A stretch of 17,992 nt of DNA, from NCBI GenBank assembly GCA_023411715.1, contig JAEYOM010000117.1:1-17992 (forward strand), written 5' to 3'. A model generated the notes under the pieces. That model ran no database searches. It was not told where the DNA came from and saw only the letters and a list, made by a program, of their open reading frames with translations. Below are positions 1 through 5,858 of the stretch, in pieces. The translations under genes and the position numbers were made by a program. This DNA is from Bacillota bacterium. Its GTDB lineage: Bacteria; Bacillota; Clostridia; Acetivibrionales; DTU013. The stretch's first letter is position 1. Each line of letters opens with the position of its first letter.

Positions 1-17
1 CAATCGTAATATTCGTA

Positions 18-486
18 AAAAAAATAAAGCCTCGCTGGGCGAAGCTTTCACAATGTCGGCTCTTTTACTTCGTAAAAAAAAGTAAAAGCCTCACTGCGTG
101 AAGCTATCCAGATGTAGATTATATCGCTTGCAGTTGATAAAAAAAGCCTCGCTGCGCGAAGCTTTCACAATGTCGGCTCTTTTACTTCGTAAAAAGGAAA
201 AGCCTCATTGCATGAAGCTTTTCAGAGGTAGATTATATCGCTTGCAGTTGATAAAAAAAGCCTCGCTGCGCGAAGCTTTCACAATGTCGGCTCTTTTACT
301 TCGTAAAAAGGAAAAGCCTCACTGCGTGAAGCTTTTCAGAGGTAGATTATATCGCTTACGGCTGATAAAAAAAAGCCTCGCTGCGCGAAGCTTTCAAAAG
401 GTCGGCTCTTTTGCTACCGCAAAAAATAAAAGCCTCACTGCGTGAAGCTTCCAAAAGGTCGATTATACAGCCTGCGGCTGATAATC
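18..486 (-). repeat. Array of eight covarying palindromic hairpins, about 57-bp period (114-bp double unit)
   Basis: Eight copies of a 21-bp imperfect palindrome start at 27, 86, 144, 200, 258, 314, 373 and 430, spaced 56-59 bp. Each has an outer AAGC/GCTT stem, an inner 4-bp stem and a 3-base loop that is usually TGC. The inner stem alternates TCGC/GCGA with TCAC/GTGA (once TCAT/ATGA), so both arms change together and pairing is kept. The intervening 35-38 bp form second hairpins of two alternating kinds: TTTTAC/GTAAAA (TTTTGC/GCAAAA in the last unit) and GATTAT...ATAATC types. Copies 139-252 and 253-366 are almost identical. Read on the minus strand, the TCGC-type palindromes are followed by runs of about seven T, like intrinsic terminators, and the array lies just downstream of the minus-strand tRNA-Lys. 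It may extend beyond the window edge. A terminator or processing role is inference. Confidence 0.85.
461..486 (-). terminator. Hairpin immediately 3' of tRNA-Lys
   Basis: On the minus strand, three bases after the tRNA CCA end, GATTAT-CAGCC-GCA-GGCTG-T-ATAATC forms an 11-bp stem with one bulge. It is the last member of the hairpin array and the best paired of its kind. It has no clean T tract, so termination may depend on the following palindromes, which do have T runs. Confidence 0.5.
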
Positions 487-488
487 TT

Positions 489-564
489 TGGTGAGCCATC
501 GGAGATTCGAACTCCGGACACCTTGATTAAAAGTCAAGTGCTCTGCCAACTGAGCTAATGGCCC
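489..564 (-). tRNA. tRNA-Lys (anticodon UUU)
   Basis: The minus strand folds into a complete 76-nt cloverleaf. The acceptor stem GGGCCAT pairs with ATGGCTC, with one G-U. The D arm is GCTC/GAGC. The anticodon stem CTTGA/TCAAG encloses the loop CTTTTAA with anticodon TTT. The T arm is CGGAG-TTCGAAT-CTCCG, and the discriminator A is followed by an encoded CCA. It reads AAA and AAG lysine codons. It has its own promoter and is transcribed leftwards into the hairpin array. Confidence 0.97.
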
Positions 565-609
565 GCATCATATGATATATACCGTGTGTCCTCAGCCACA
601 CAAGTATAT

Positions 610-639
610 ATCATACAGTATGTTCTGCGTTTTTGTCAA
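610..639 (-). promoter_or_regulatory. Promoter of tRNA-Lys, inside an AT-rich palindrome
   Basis: The minus strand shows a -35 TTGACA (634-639), an 18-bp spacer and a -10 TATGAT (610-615). The predicted start is near 602, about 38 nt upstream of the mature tRNA. The -10 lies in one arm of an inverted repeat TATGATATATAC/GTATATATCATA, whose other arm (568-579) lies in the transcribed leader. A GTGTG/CACAC inner stem lies between them. Confidence 0.75.
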
Positions 640-642
640 CCT

Positions 643-667
643 GCCGATCAATTTTTATCGGTTTTTT
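643..667 (+). terminator. Weak terminator-like hairpin between tRNA-Lys and purA
   Basis: CCGAT-CAATTTTT-ATCGG is followed by seven T on the plus strand. The stem is only 5 bp. On the minus strand, the direction of purA, it has A residues before it and no T tract after it, so it is at best a poor terminator for purA. Confidence 0.3.
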
Positions 668-684
668 TACTGAACGCTTCTAAT

Positions 685-709
685 GAGTCATCAAACCGTC
701 CCCTGACTC
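685..709. repeat. Inverted repeat overlapping the purA stop codon
   Basis: GAGTCA and TGACTC are separated by 13 bases containing ACCGTCCCC and overlap the last codons of purA. The arrangement resembles the short AACCGTCCCC-bearing REP-like elements scattered in many Firmicutes genomes. That resemblance is from memory, and only one copy is visible here. Confidence 0.4.
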
Positions 710-1982
710 ACTCCACTATTATCGTCTGCTCGCGGTCCTTGCCGACGCCGATAAGTGCGATCCTCACACCTGCAAGTTCTTCGATGCGCTTGAGATATTT
801 CTTTGCATTCGCAGGCAGGTCGTCATACTTCCTTCCAGAGGATATATCTTCCTTCCAGCTGTCAAATTCCTCGTAGACAGGCTCGCACATGGCAAGCTCC
901 TTCAGGCTCGCAGGAAAATGATTTATCAGCTCGCCGTTCTTCCTGTATGCGACGCAGAGCTTTATCCTATCCAGCTTGCCTATCGTATCGACGTGGTTTA
1001 TTGCAAGGCCCGTAAGGCCGTTTACACGAGCCGCGTAGCGTATCATTACCGCGTCCAGCCAGCCGCAGCGCCTGGGCCTTCCGGTTGTAGTCCCGTATTC
1101 CCAGCCAAGCTCCCTGATAGCATCGCCGGTTTCGTTGTTCTGTTCCGTAGGGAACGGTCCTGTGCCCACTCTTGAGGTGTATGCCTTTAAAACGCCGTAT
1201 ACCTCGTCGATATACTTCGGTCCGATGCCGGCTCCTGTACATACGCCGCCCGCAACAGGGTTTGAGGAAGTGACGTAAGGATATGTCCCGAAATCAAGAT
1301 CGAGGAAAGTAGCCTGTGCGCCTTCAAACAGGATATTTTTACCCTGCTCCACCGCCTCGCCGACGAGCGCGTTGACGTCCGTCACTTGCTTTTTCAGCTG
1401 TTTTGCATATTGGCTGTACTCCGCGATTATCTCATCGGCATCCAGTCCTTTTCCGCCGTATACCTTTTCAATGATCTGATTTTTTATTTTAAGGTTTTCC
1501 CTAACCTTTTGGGCAAATTCTTCTTCATCTATCAAATCGCACATGCGGATACCGCATCTTTCCGTTTTATCCGTATATGCAGGCCCGATACCCCTCTTGG
1601 TCGTACCGAGGTTGGCCGAACCGCGCTGGCTTTCCTGCAGTTCGTCCAAAAGCTTATGGTATGGCATAATAACGTGCGCCCTGTCGCTGATGAGAAGCTT
1701 GTCCGTACTTACGCCTTTCTGCGAGAGTTCTTCCATTTCCTTCAGCAGGACTGCAGGGTCGACTACGACGCCATTGCCGATTATACAGGTCTTACCTTTA
1801 TGAAGTATGCCTGAAGGTATCAGATGCATGGCATATTTGACTCCATCCGCCACTATCGTATGACCGGCGTTGTTGCCGCCGGAAAAGCGCACTACCAGAT
1901 CTGAGCCCTTAGCAAGCATATCAATATACTTACCCTTGCCCTCGTCACCCCATTGGGTGCCTACGACAACTCTAACCGCCAT
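708..1982 (-). CDS. purA: Adenylosuccinate synthetase
   Basis: Cytoplasmic enzyme that joins IMP and aspartate at the expense of GTP to make adenylosuccinate, the first committed step to AMP. The 424-residue length is normal for the family. Visible signatures are the N-terminal GTP-binding loop WGDEGKGK (residues 11-18, with catalytic Asp13), NNAGHTI with the conserved His41, the IMP/Mg region GTTKRGIGPAYTDK near 127-140, and GTTTGRPRRCGWLD in the C-terminal half. The start ATG has GGGGGA about 7 nt upstream. It begins only 20 nt after the DUF1858 gene, so the two are probably one transcript. Its stop codon lies in an inverted repeat at 685-709. The next gene upstream on the same strand is a class I fumarase, which fits metabolically because fumarate is released in the following step of AMP synthesis. 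Confidence 0.98.
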   Translation of the reverse strand: MAVRVVVGTQWGDEGKGKYIDMLAKGSDLVVRFSGGNNAGHTIVADGVKYAMHLIPSGILHKGKTCIIGNGVVVDPAVLLKEMEELSQKGVSTDKLLISDRAHVIMPYHKLLDELQESQRGSANLGTTKRGIGPAYTDKTERCGIRMCDLIDEEEFAQKVRENLKIKNQIIEKVYGGKGLDADEIIAEYSQYAKQLKKQVTDVNALVGEAVEQGKNILFEGAQATFLDLDFGTYPYVTSSNPVAGGVCTGAGIGPKYIDEVYGVLKAYTSRVGTGPFPTEQNNETGDAIRELGWEYGTTTGRPRRCGWLDAVMIRYAARVNGLTGLAINHVDTIGKLDRIKLCVAYRKNGELINHFPASLKELAMCEPVYEEFDSWKEDISSGRKYDDLPANAKKYLKRIEELAGVRIALIGVGKDREQTIIVE

Positions 1983-2002
1983 TTACAAATCCCCCGTTGA
2001 AT

Positions 2003-2218
2003 TTATTTTGCTTCCTTCGATGCGAGATAATCGTTCAGTTCCTTGACTATCTGATCGGCATCGATCCCATGGATGGCGCATGCATCTTCAAGGCTCTCGC
2101 CCGATGACGACGGACATCCGAGGCAATGCATGCCTATGCTCAATAGTATCGGTATAGTGCCCCTGTCCAGATTCAAAATATCTGAAATGATCATATCCTT
2201 AGTTACTCTTGCTGCCAT
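2003..2218 (-). CDS. DUF1858 (hybrid-cluster-associated redox disulfide domain) protein
   Basis: A 71-residue cytoplasmic protein with the hallmarks of the DUF1858 / prismane-associated family: an N-terminal VTKDMIISDIL helix, then MHCLGCPSSSGESLEDAC with a CxxC pair and a third cysteine, then a C-terminal helix. The family is thought to carry a redox-active disulfide and is common in anaerobes. Its partner and reaction are not known. The whole protein is the single domain, so it is not truncated. GGGGAGG lies about 8 nt before the ATG, and the stop is 20 nt before purA, so it is probably the first gene of a DUF1858-purA operon. The link to purine synthesis may be only transcriptional. Confidence 0.9.
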   Translation of the reverse strand: MAARVTKDMIISDILNLDRGTIPILLSIGMHCLGCPSSSGESLEDACAIHGIDADQIVKELNDYLASKEAK

Positions 2219-2259
2219 GATAAATACCTCCCCTTTCTAATGCCATAAAATTCTAGACT

Positions 2260-2312
2260 ATTATACACTATTATTCATTTAAATAATACCCTGCTTTTAA
2301 TCTCATTATCAA
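2260..2312 (-). promoter_or_regulatory. Candidate promoter for the DUF1858-purA operon
   Basis: The best match on the minus strand is -35 TTGATA (2307-2312), an 18-bp spacer and -10 TATTAT (2283-2288). A second perfect -10, TATAAT at 2260-2265, lies nearer the gene but has only a weak -35. The sequence does not decide between them. Confidence 0.5.
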
Positions 2313-2313
2313 G

Positions 2314-2389
2314 GGTTTTTATTACGGTTTTTTATTACGGTTTTTTATTACGATTTTTATTACGGTTTTTTATTACAGCTTTTTATTAC
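2314..2389. repeat. Six tandem 12-13 bp T-rich repeats
   Basis: Six head-to-tail units of the form GG-T5/6-ATTAC start at 2314, 2326, 2339, 2352, 2364 and 2377. Two units differ in their first bases (GA and AGC). They fill the gap between the fumarase stop codon and the promoter of the DUF1858-purA operon. Unit lengths of 12 and 13 bp suggest slippage at the T run. No hairpin forms, and I see no terminator for the fumarase genes here. Confidence 0.85.
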
Positions 2390-2390
2390 G

Positions 2391-2954
2391 CTATTCTGCT
2401 ACTTTTTTGTATCTTTCCCGGCCTACCCGGTATAAGTCGTTTCCCAGGCTGTCAATGACCACGGTTGCGGGGAAATTACTTACCGTAAGCTTTCTCAGCG
2501 CTTCAGTTCCAAGCTCGGGGAAAGCTGTTATTTCTTCGGCAATAATGCACTTTGACAGCAACGCGCCTGCCCCGCCCGTCGCGCCGAAATAGACCGCGCC
2601 ATATCTGACCATCGCTTCGGTCACCTGGCTGTTTCTTAAGCCCTTGCCGATCATTCCGGTCAGCCCCAGCTTTATCAGTTCGGGAGCATAAGCATCCATC
2701 CTGCCGCTCGTCGTAGGTCCCGCAGAGCCTATAACGCGGTCTGGTCCCGCGGGGCATGGTCCAACATAGTATATTATCTGCTCTCTTATATCGAATGGAA
2801 GCTGCTTGCCTGCATTTAGGAGTTCTATCAGTTTCTTATGTGCCGCGTCTCTCGCAGCATAGATCACGCCGCTTATTTCAATTGCGTCGCCCGCTTTCAA
2901 CCACCCAGCGGCCTCTTTTGTCAAAGGGGTATTTATTTTGATGATATCACTCAA
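2391..2954 (-). CDS. Class I fumarate hydratase (or tartrate dehydratase), beta subunit
   Basis: C-terminal half of the two-subunit, [4Fe-4S]-dependent hydro-lyase that interconverts fumarate and malate. Conserved segments are YAARDAAHKKL near residue 35, GPCPAGPDRVIGSAGPTTSGRMD near 65-87 and VYFGATGGAGALLSK near 120. It forms an active enzyme only with the alpha subunit encoded just upstream. I place the start at TTG (2954, 187 aa) because AAGGGAGG lies 8 nt before it. An in-frame ATG at 2975 would add seven residues and overlap the alpha stop as TAATG, but has no good ribosome binding site. Related tartrate dehydratase subunits share this fold, so the substrate is not proven. With purA next door, fumarate is the natural guess. 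Confidence 0.92.
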   Translation of the reverse strand: MSDIIKINTPLTKEAAGWLKAGDAIEISGVIYAARDAAHKKLIELLNAGKQLPFDIREQIIYYVGPCPAGPDRVIGSAGPTTSGRMDAYAPELIKLGLTGMIGKGLRNSQVTEAMVRYGAVYFGATGGAGALLSKCIIAEEITAFPELGTEALRKLTVSNFPATVVIDSLGNDLYRVGRERYKKVAE

Positions 2955-2974
2955 AGAATTGACCTCCCTTCCCA

Positions 2975-3817
2975 TTATAAAACCACTTCCGCGTGCCTGG
3001 TCACATGACAGCTCATATTTAGAGCTACAGGCAGCCCGGCTATATGGGTCGGGAACACTTCTATATTTACAGCCATTGCCGTAAGCCTGCCTCCCAGACC
3101 TGCAGGCCCTATCCCCAGGCGGTTCACCTTTTCAAGCATTTCCTCCTCGAGCTTTCGGATGCTTTCCTTTGGGTTGCGCCTGTCGATCGGCCGCAGCAAT
3201 GCCTTCTTTGCCAATAAAGCAGCCTTTTCCATGGTACCGCCTATCCCAACGCCTACTACTATGGGAGGACATGGATTAGGCCCTGCCTTTTCAACCATTT
3301 CCTCTATAAAGGTCCTGACCCCGTCAATCCCGTCGGACGGCTTCAGCATCCTGACTCCGCTCATATTTTCACTGCCGAAGCCCTTGGGCGCGAGAGTGAT
3401 CTTAAGGCATTCGCCTTCCGTTACTTCGTAATGTATCACCGCAGGGGTGTTATCTCCGGTATTCTTTCGTTCAAGAGGGTCCGACACCACCGATTTTCTG
3501 AGGAAGCCCTTTTCATAACCTCTGCGTACACCTTCGTTAATAGCCTCTGTCAGGCTGCCTCCGGAAATATGGACCTCCTGCCCTATTTCTATAAAAACAA
3601 CAGCCATGCCGGTATCCTGACAAATAGCCATCCGCTCCCGGGCCGCGATTTTTGCGTTTTCAACGAGCTGTGAAAGTATCAAACGCCCGGTTTCCGATTC
3701 CTCATTCCTGGCTCCTTCCTCGAGAGCGCGCATTATATCGCTGTTCAGATCATAATTGGCAGTCATGCAAAGCTGTTCTACAGCCTCGATTATTTTTGAT
3801 ACCGCGATTTCCTTCAT
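2975..3817 (-). CDS. Class I fumarate hydratase (or tartrate dehydratase), alpha subunit
   Basis: The [4Fe-4S]-binding subunit of the two-component class I fumarase, cytoplasmic and typically oxygen-sensitive. Three cysteines sit in the contexts expected for cluster ligands: ICQDTGM, NPCPPIVVGVGIGGT and SCHVTRH at the C terminus. The downstream frame extends to 3892, but ATG at 3817 is the better start. It has AGGAGG 5 nt upstream, gives 280 residues (normal for the family) and begins with MKEIAVSKIIEAVEQLC, whereas the longer N terminus looks random. The stop overlaps or abuts the beta subunit, so translation is probably coupled. E. coli FumA carries both parts in one chain. The split form here is the usual arrangement in Clostridia and archaea. 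Confidence 0.94.
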   Translation of the reverse strand: MKEIAVSKIIEAVEQLCMTANYDLNSDIMRALEEGARNEESETGRLILSQLVENAKIAARERMAICQDTGMAVVFIEIGQEVHISGGSLTEAINEGVRRGYEKGFLRKSVVSDPLERKNTGDNTPAVIHYEVTEGECLKITLAPKGFGSENMSGVRMLKPSDGIDGVRTFIEEMVEKAGPNPCPPIVVGVGIGGTMEKAALLAKKALLRPIDRRNPKESIRKLEEEMLEKVNRLGIGPAGLGGRLTAMAVNIEVFPTHIAGLPVALNMSCHVTRHAEVVL

Positions 3818-3857
3818 TTCCGCCTCCTGGAGGTTGAATGCTTCTATACCCGTACTC

Positions 3858-3886
3858 ATGATATACGATAGCATGGTAAAAAGCAA
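3858..3886 (-). promoter_or_regulatory. Candidate promoter for the fumarase genes
   Basis: On the minus strand, -35 TTGCTT (3881-3886) and -10 TATCAT (3858-3863) are separated by 17 bp, about 35 bp upstream of the alpha start codon. The -35 is a weak match. Confidence 0.4.
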
Positions 3887-3923
3887 GTTCACACAAAATT
3901 AACAATCGGCAATAAGACTTTTT

Positions 3924-3942
3924 CAAGAGCTCTTGGTATAAT
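3924..3942 (+). promoter_or_regulatory. Promoter of the UspA-like gene with a 12-bp palindrome
   Basis: A perfect -10 TATAAT (3937-3942) is preceded directly by the perfect palindrome CAAGAGCTCTTG (3924-3935), which occupies the spacer. There is no convincing -35, which would fit activation by, or control through, a protein bound at the palindrome. The site also lies upstream of the divergent fumarase genes. Confidence 0.5.
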
Positions 3943-3963
3943 GTTTATGGGGGCTGAAATCAA

Positions 3964-4392
3964 ATGAAAAGAACTTTGGAAAATAGGATTACTGTGAATA
4001 CCAAAAATACCAGAAATACCAAGAACATACTTGTTTGCGTGACACAGCAGAAAACCTGCGAGCGTCTTATAAATGTTGCGCACGAGCTGGTCGAAGAATA
4101 CAATGGCAACCTTTACGTAATAAATGTAGTCAAAAGCGAGCTTCATTTTCTTGACAGCGCCAGGGAGTCCGAGGCGCTGGAATACCTGTTCGGTATTTCA
4201 AAAAGCGTAGGTGCGAACCTTTCCGTGCTAAAATCCGACGATATTCCGTTAACGATCGCGCAGTATGCTGAAGAGAATAACATCGGCTGCATTATTCTTG
4301 GAAAATCACCTTCCGAAAACAAAGGGGATCTGTTTGTCAGGAAGTTGAAACCGTTGTTGAAAAATGATATAGAAATAAGAATTTTGTCATAA
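3964..4392 (+). CDS. Universal stress protein A-like domain protein
   Basis: A 142-residue soluble protein made of one Usp-like alpha/beta domain from about residue 20. It starts with the strand KNILVCVTQ, continues through RLINVAHELVEEYNGNLYVINVV, then AEENNIGCIILGKSPSENKGD. It resembles the Usp-type domain found in KdpD sensor kinases more than stand-alone UspA. The usual ATP-binding G-x2-G-x9-G(S/T) motif is not evident near the end, so nucleotide binding is doubtful. The first 18 residues are rich in Asn, Thr and Lys and probably disordered. GGGGG about 10 nt upstream of the ATG serves as ribosome binding site. It is transcribed divergently from the fumarase genes and is followed by HU, which has its own promoter. 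Its role is unknown. Confidence 0.75.
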   Translation: MKRTLENRITVNTKNTRNTKNILVCVTQQKTCERLINVAHELVEEYNGNLYVINVVKSELHFLDSARESEALEYLFGISKSVGANLSVLKSDDIPLTIAQYAEENNIGCIILGKSPSENKGDLFVRKLKPLLKNDIEIRILS

Positions 4393-4458
4393 AAAGTATA
4401 ACATAGTCAAAATGTCATAATTTATGTAGTTCCAATAGACTAAATTAATCTGAAAGGC

Positions 4459-4487
4459 TTGACTTTACGCTACTTTCATTATAAAAT
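4459..4487 (+). promoter_or_regulatory. Promoter of the HU gene
   Basis: -35 TTGACT (4459-4464), 17-bp spacer and -10 TAAAAT (4482-4487), 33 bp before the start codon. AGGAGG follows just upstream of the ATG. Confidence 0.65.
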
Positions 4488-4520
4488 AATGTCGAATTCC
4501 AAATTTAGGAGGTTGTTTTA

Positions 4521-4802
4521 ATGAATAAAACTGATTTAATCAATTCTATCGCCTCAAAATCAGGTCTCAACAAGAAGAACAGCGAAGCTGCTCTGAACGC
4601 ATTCATAGGTTCTGTCGAAGAAGCTCTCAAGGGTGGAGACAAAGTAGTTCTGGTTGGTTTTGGTACCTTCGAAGTTAGGAAGAGGGCTGCAAGGAAAGGC
4701 AGAAACCCGCAGACTAAGAAAGAAATCACTATTCCTGCTTCCAAAGCACCGGTATTCAAAGCTGGTAAGGTTTTAAAGGATACAGTCAATAAGAAGAAAT
4801 AA
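4521..4802 (+). CDS. hup: DNA-binding protein HU
   Basis: Small basic nucleoid protein that binds and bends DNA without sequence preference as a dimer. The 93-residue length and the family signature GFGTFEVRKRAARKGRNP (about residues 47-64) are typical. It starts with MNKTDLINSIASKSGL, the usual helix of the dimerisation body, and has the DNA-inserting arm with Arg-Asn-Pro followed by a Lys-rich C terminus. AGGAGG lies 8 nt before the start. The gene has its own promoter and a strong terminator, so it is monocistronic. It could equally be called HU or HupB. Nothing suggests the sequence-specific relative IHF. Confidence 0.96.
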   Translation: MNKTDLINSIASKSGLNKKNSEAALNAFIGSVEEALKGGDKVVLVGFGTFEVRKRAARKGRNPQTKKEITIPASKAPVFKAGKVLKDTVNKKK

Positions 4803-4817
4803 TTGATCCAAGTACAT

Positions 4818-4848
4818 AAAAGAAGCTGCCAAACGGCAGCTTCTTTTA
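4818..4848 (+). terminator. Intrinsic terminator of hup
   Basis: AGAAGCTGCC-AAAC-GGCAGCTTCT forms a perfect 10-bp GC-rich stem flanked by A and T runs. It lies 18 nt after the HU stop codon. Confidence 0.93.
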
Positions 4849-4872
4849 CTTATGGAACATAGCGAAATTGCA

Positions 4873-4968
4873 GCGCAGCATATACATGTTTTCGCATAGC
4901 GAAAACGTTACATTAATGAAATATTTTGCATTCTGCAAAATATGTTAATGTAGCTTATATGCTGGCGC
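4873..4968. repeat. Multibranched inverted-repeat structure between hup and the Spo0A-like gene
   Basis: An outer stem of 12 bp (4873-4884 with 4956-4968, one bulged G) encloses two further perfect hairpins. The first is GTTTTCGC-ATA-GCGAAAAC (4888-4906). The second is TACATTAA...TTAATGTA (4909-4916 with 4945-4952) around ATATTTTGCA-TTC-TGCAAAATAT (4921-4943). Nearly every base is paired, so the piece folds as a three-way junction on either strand. It lies between two terminators and no coding frame is evident. A structured RNA or a palindromic mobile repeat are both possible. Confidence 0.75.
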
Positions 4969-4994
4969 AATAAGCTTTGCGAAGTCTCGTTCAG

Positions 4995-5025
4995 AAATCG
5001 CAAGGGCTCGATGCACTTGCGATTT
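4995..5025 (-). terminator. Terminator-like hairpin 3' of the Spo0A-like gene
   Basis: AAATCGCAAG and CTTGCGATTT pair perfectly over 10 bp around an 11-base loop, a few bases beyond the stop codon at 5033. The A and T ends make it usable in both directions. It is the probable end of the aroA-aroC-aroK-spo0A-like transcript. Confidence 0.7.
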
Positions 5026-5032
5026 TTCTGAT

Positions 5033-5842
5033 TTATACCTTAAATTTGTTCTCGAATTTCGTCCGGAGAGCCTTTTCAGTTAGAAATTCAATGATTTGAG
5101 TATTACTTGGCTTTTTCCTGCCGATCGTAATAATCAAAGCCTGTTCAGGATTATTATCGCATTTCGACTTTTTATTCGCACTATCTATTGCACAGCGTAT
5201 CGCCCTGTCGATATTTCTGCTTGTTGTATTGTGCTTTTCCGCCAGTACAGGATAAATGCTCTTAGCTGCCGATTTGATCGCTATCGGCTGGTTTATGCAC
5301 ATCATAACGGCTTCCCTGAGATATCTGTAACCGGCTACATTGGGTGTGATACCCATCCTTTTTATCATAGTGGAAACGACCTGTTCCATACTCTCTTCAT
5401 TGCCCCGCATAAGGCCCGTACCGGTTCTGAGGATGCCGGCTGCCTGTCCGTACATGGCATCTCTTTCAGTGTACAGCTGTCTTATCCTTGAAGCAAGAAT
5501 CTCTACTTCGAAAGGTTTTATCATGTAGTAATCCGCACCGAGCTCAAGCGCTTTCTGAACAATAACATCCTTTCCAATCGCGCTGAGCGCTATAACGATC
5601 GGCCTTCTGTCCGGCGGCCTCAGCGATAGTCTTTCAAGCACGCCTATCCCGTCAAGATTCGGCATTATAACATCCAGAACGATAACGTCGGGTTCAATTT
5701 CATCTATCAGTCCGAGCGTTTCGATACCGTCTCTTGCTATTCCCCTGACTGTCATGTCCCCGGTTTGTTCCAGATACTCATGAAGCATGCTGCAAAACTC
5801 TACGTTGTCATCAGCAATCAATACAGATATCAGTTCCGACAT
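5033..5842 (-). CDS. Spo0A-family response regulator with a diverged DNA-binding domain
   Basis: A 269-residue two-domain response regulator with the length and architecture of Spo0A. The receiver domain (about 5-120) has the acidic pair Asp11-Asp12, phosphoacceptor Asp57 in VLDVIMPNLDG, Ser87 in place of the usual Thr, and Lys109 in MIKPF, so it should be phosphorylatable. After a linker, the C-terminal domain (about 155-269) keeps GYRYLREA and YPVLAEKHNTT. The normally near-invariant recognition stretch SRVERAIRHAIEVAW is SRNIDRAIRCAIDSAN here, and the following FGYT region is replaced by a different, shorter segment. It may be a paralogue rather than the master sporulation regulator. It starts 16 nt after aroK with GAGGGG overlapping the aroK stop, so it is probably co-transcribed with the shikimate genes. 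That differs from the usual place of spo0A next to spoIVB. Confidence 0.88.
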   Translation of the reverse strand: MSELISVLIADDNVEFCSMLHEYLEQTGDMTVRGIARDGIETLGLIDEIEPDVIVLDVIMPNLDGIGVLERLSLRPPDRRPIVIALSAIGKDVIVQKALELGADYYMIKPFEVEILASRIRQLYTERDAMYGQAAGILRTGTGLMRGNEESMEQVVSTMIKRMGITPNVAGYRYLREAVMMCINQPIAIKSAAKSIYPVLAEKHNTTSRNIDRAIRCAIDSANKKSKCDNNPEQALIITIGRKKPSNTQIIEFLTEKALRTKFENKFKV

Positions 5843-5858
5843 TAGCTTATGTTCCCCT

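Noticed and set aside
98..445. A 115-codon plus-strand reading frame encoding a 38-residue repeat.
   Set aside because: It exists only because the DNA repeat is 114 bp, a multiple of three. It has no ribosome binding site, and variation follows hairpin pairing rather than codon positions.
27..450. A CRISPR array: 21-bp palindromic repeats at even 56-59 bp spacing.
   Set aside because: The intervening sequences are not unique. They alternate between two types and recur nearly unchanged, they form hairpins themselves, the repeats differ from each other, and no cas genes are present.
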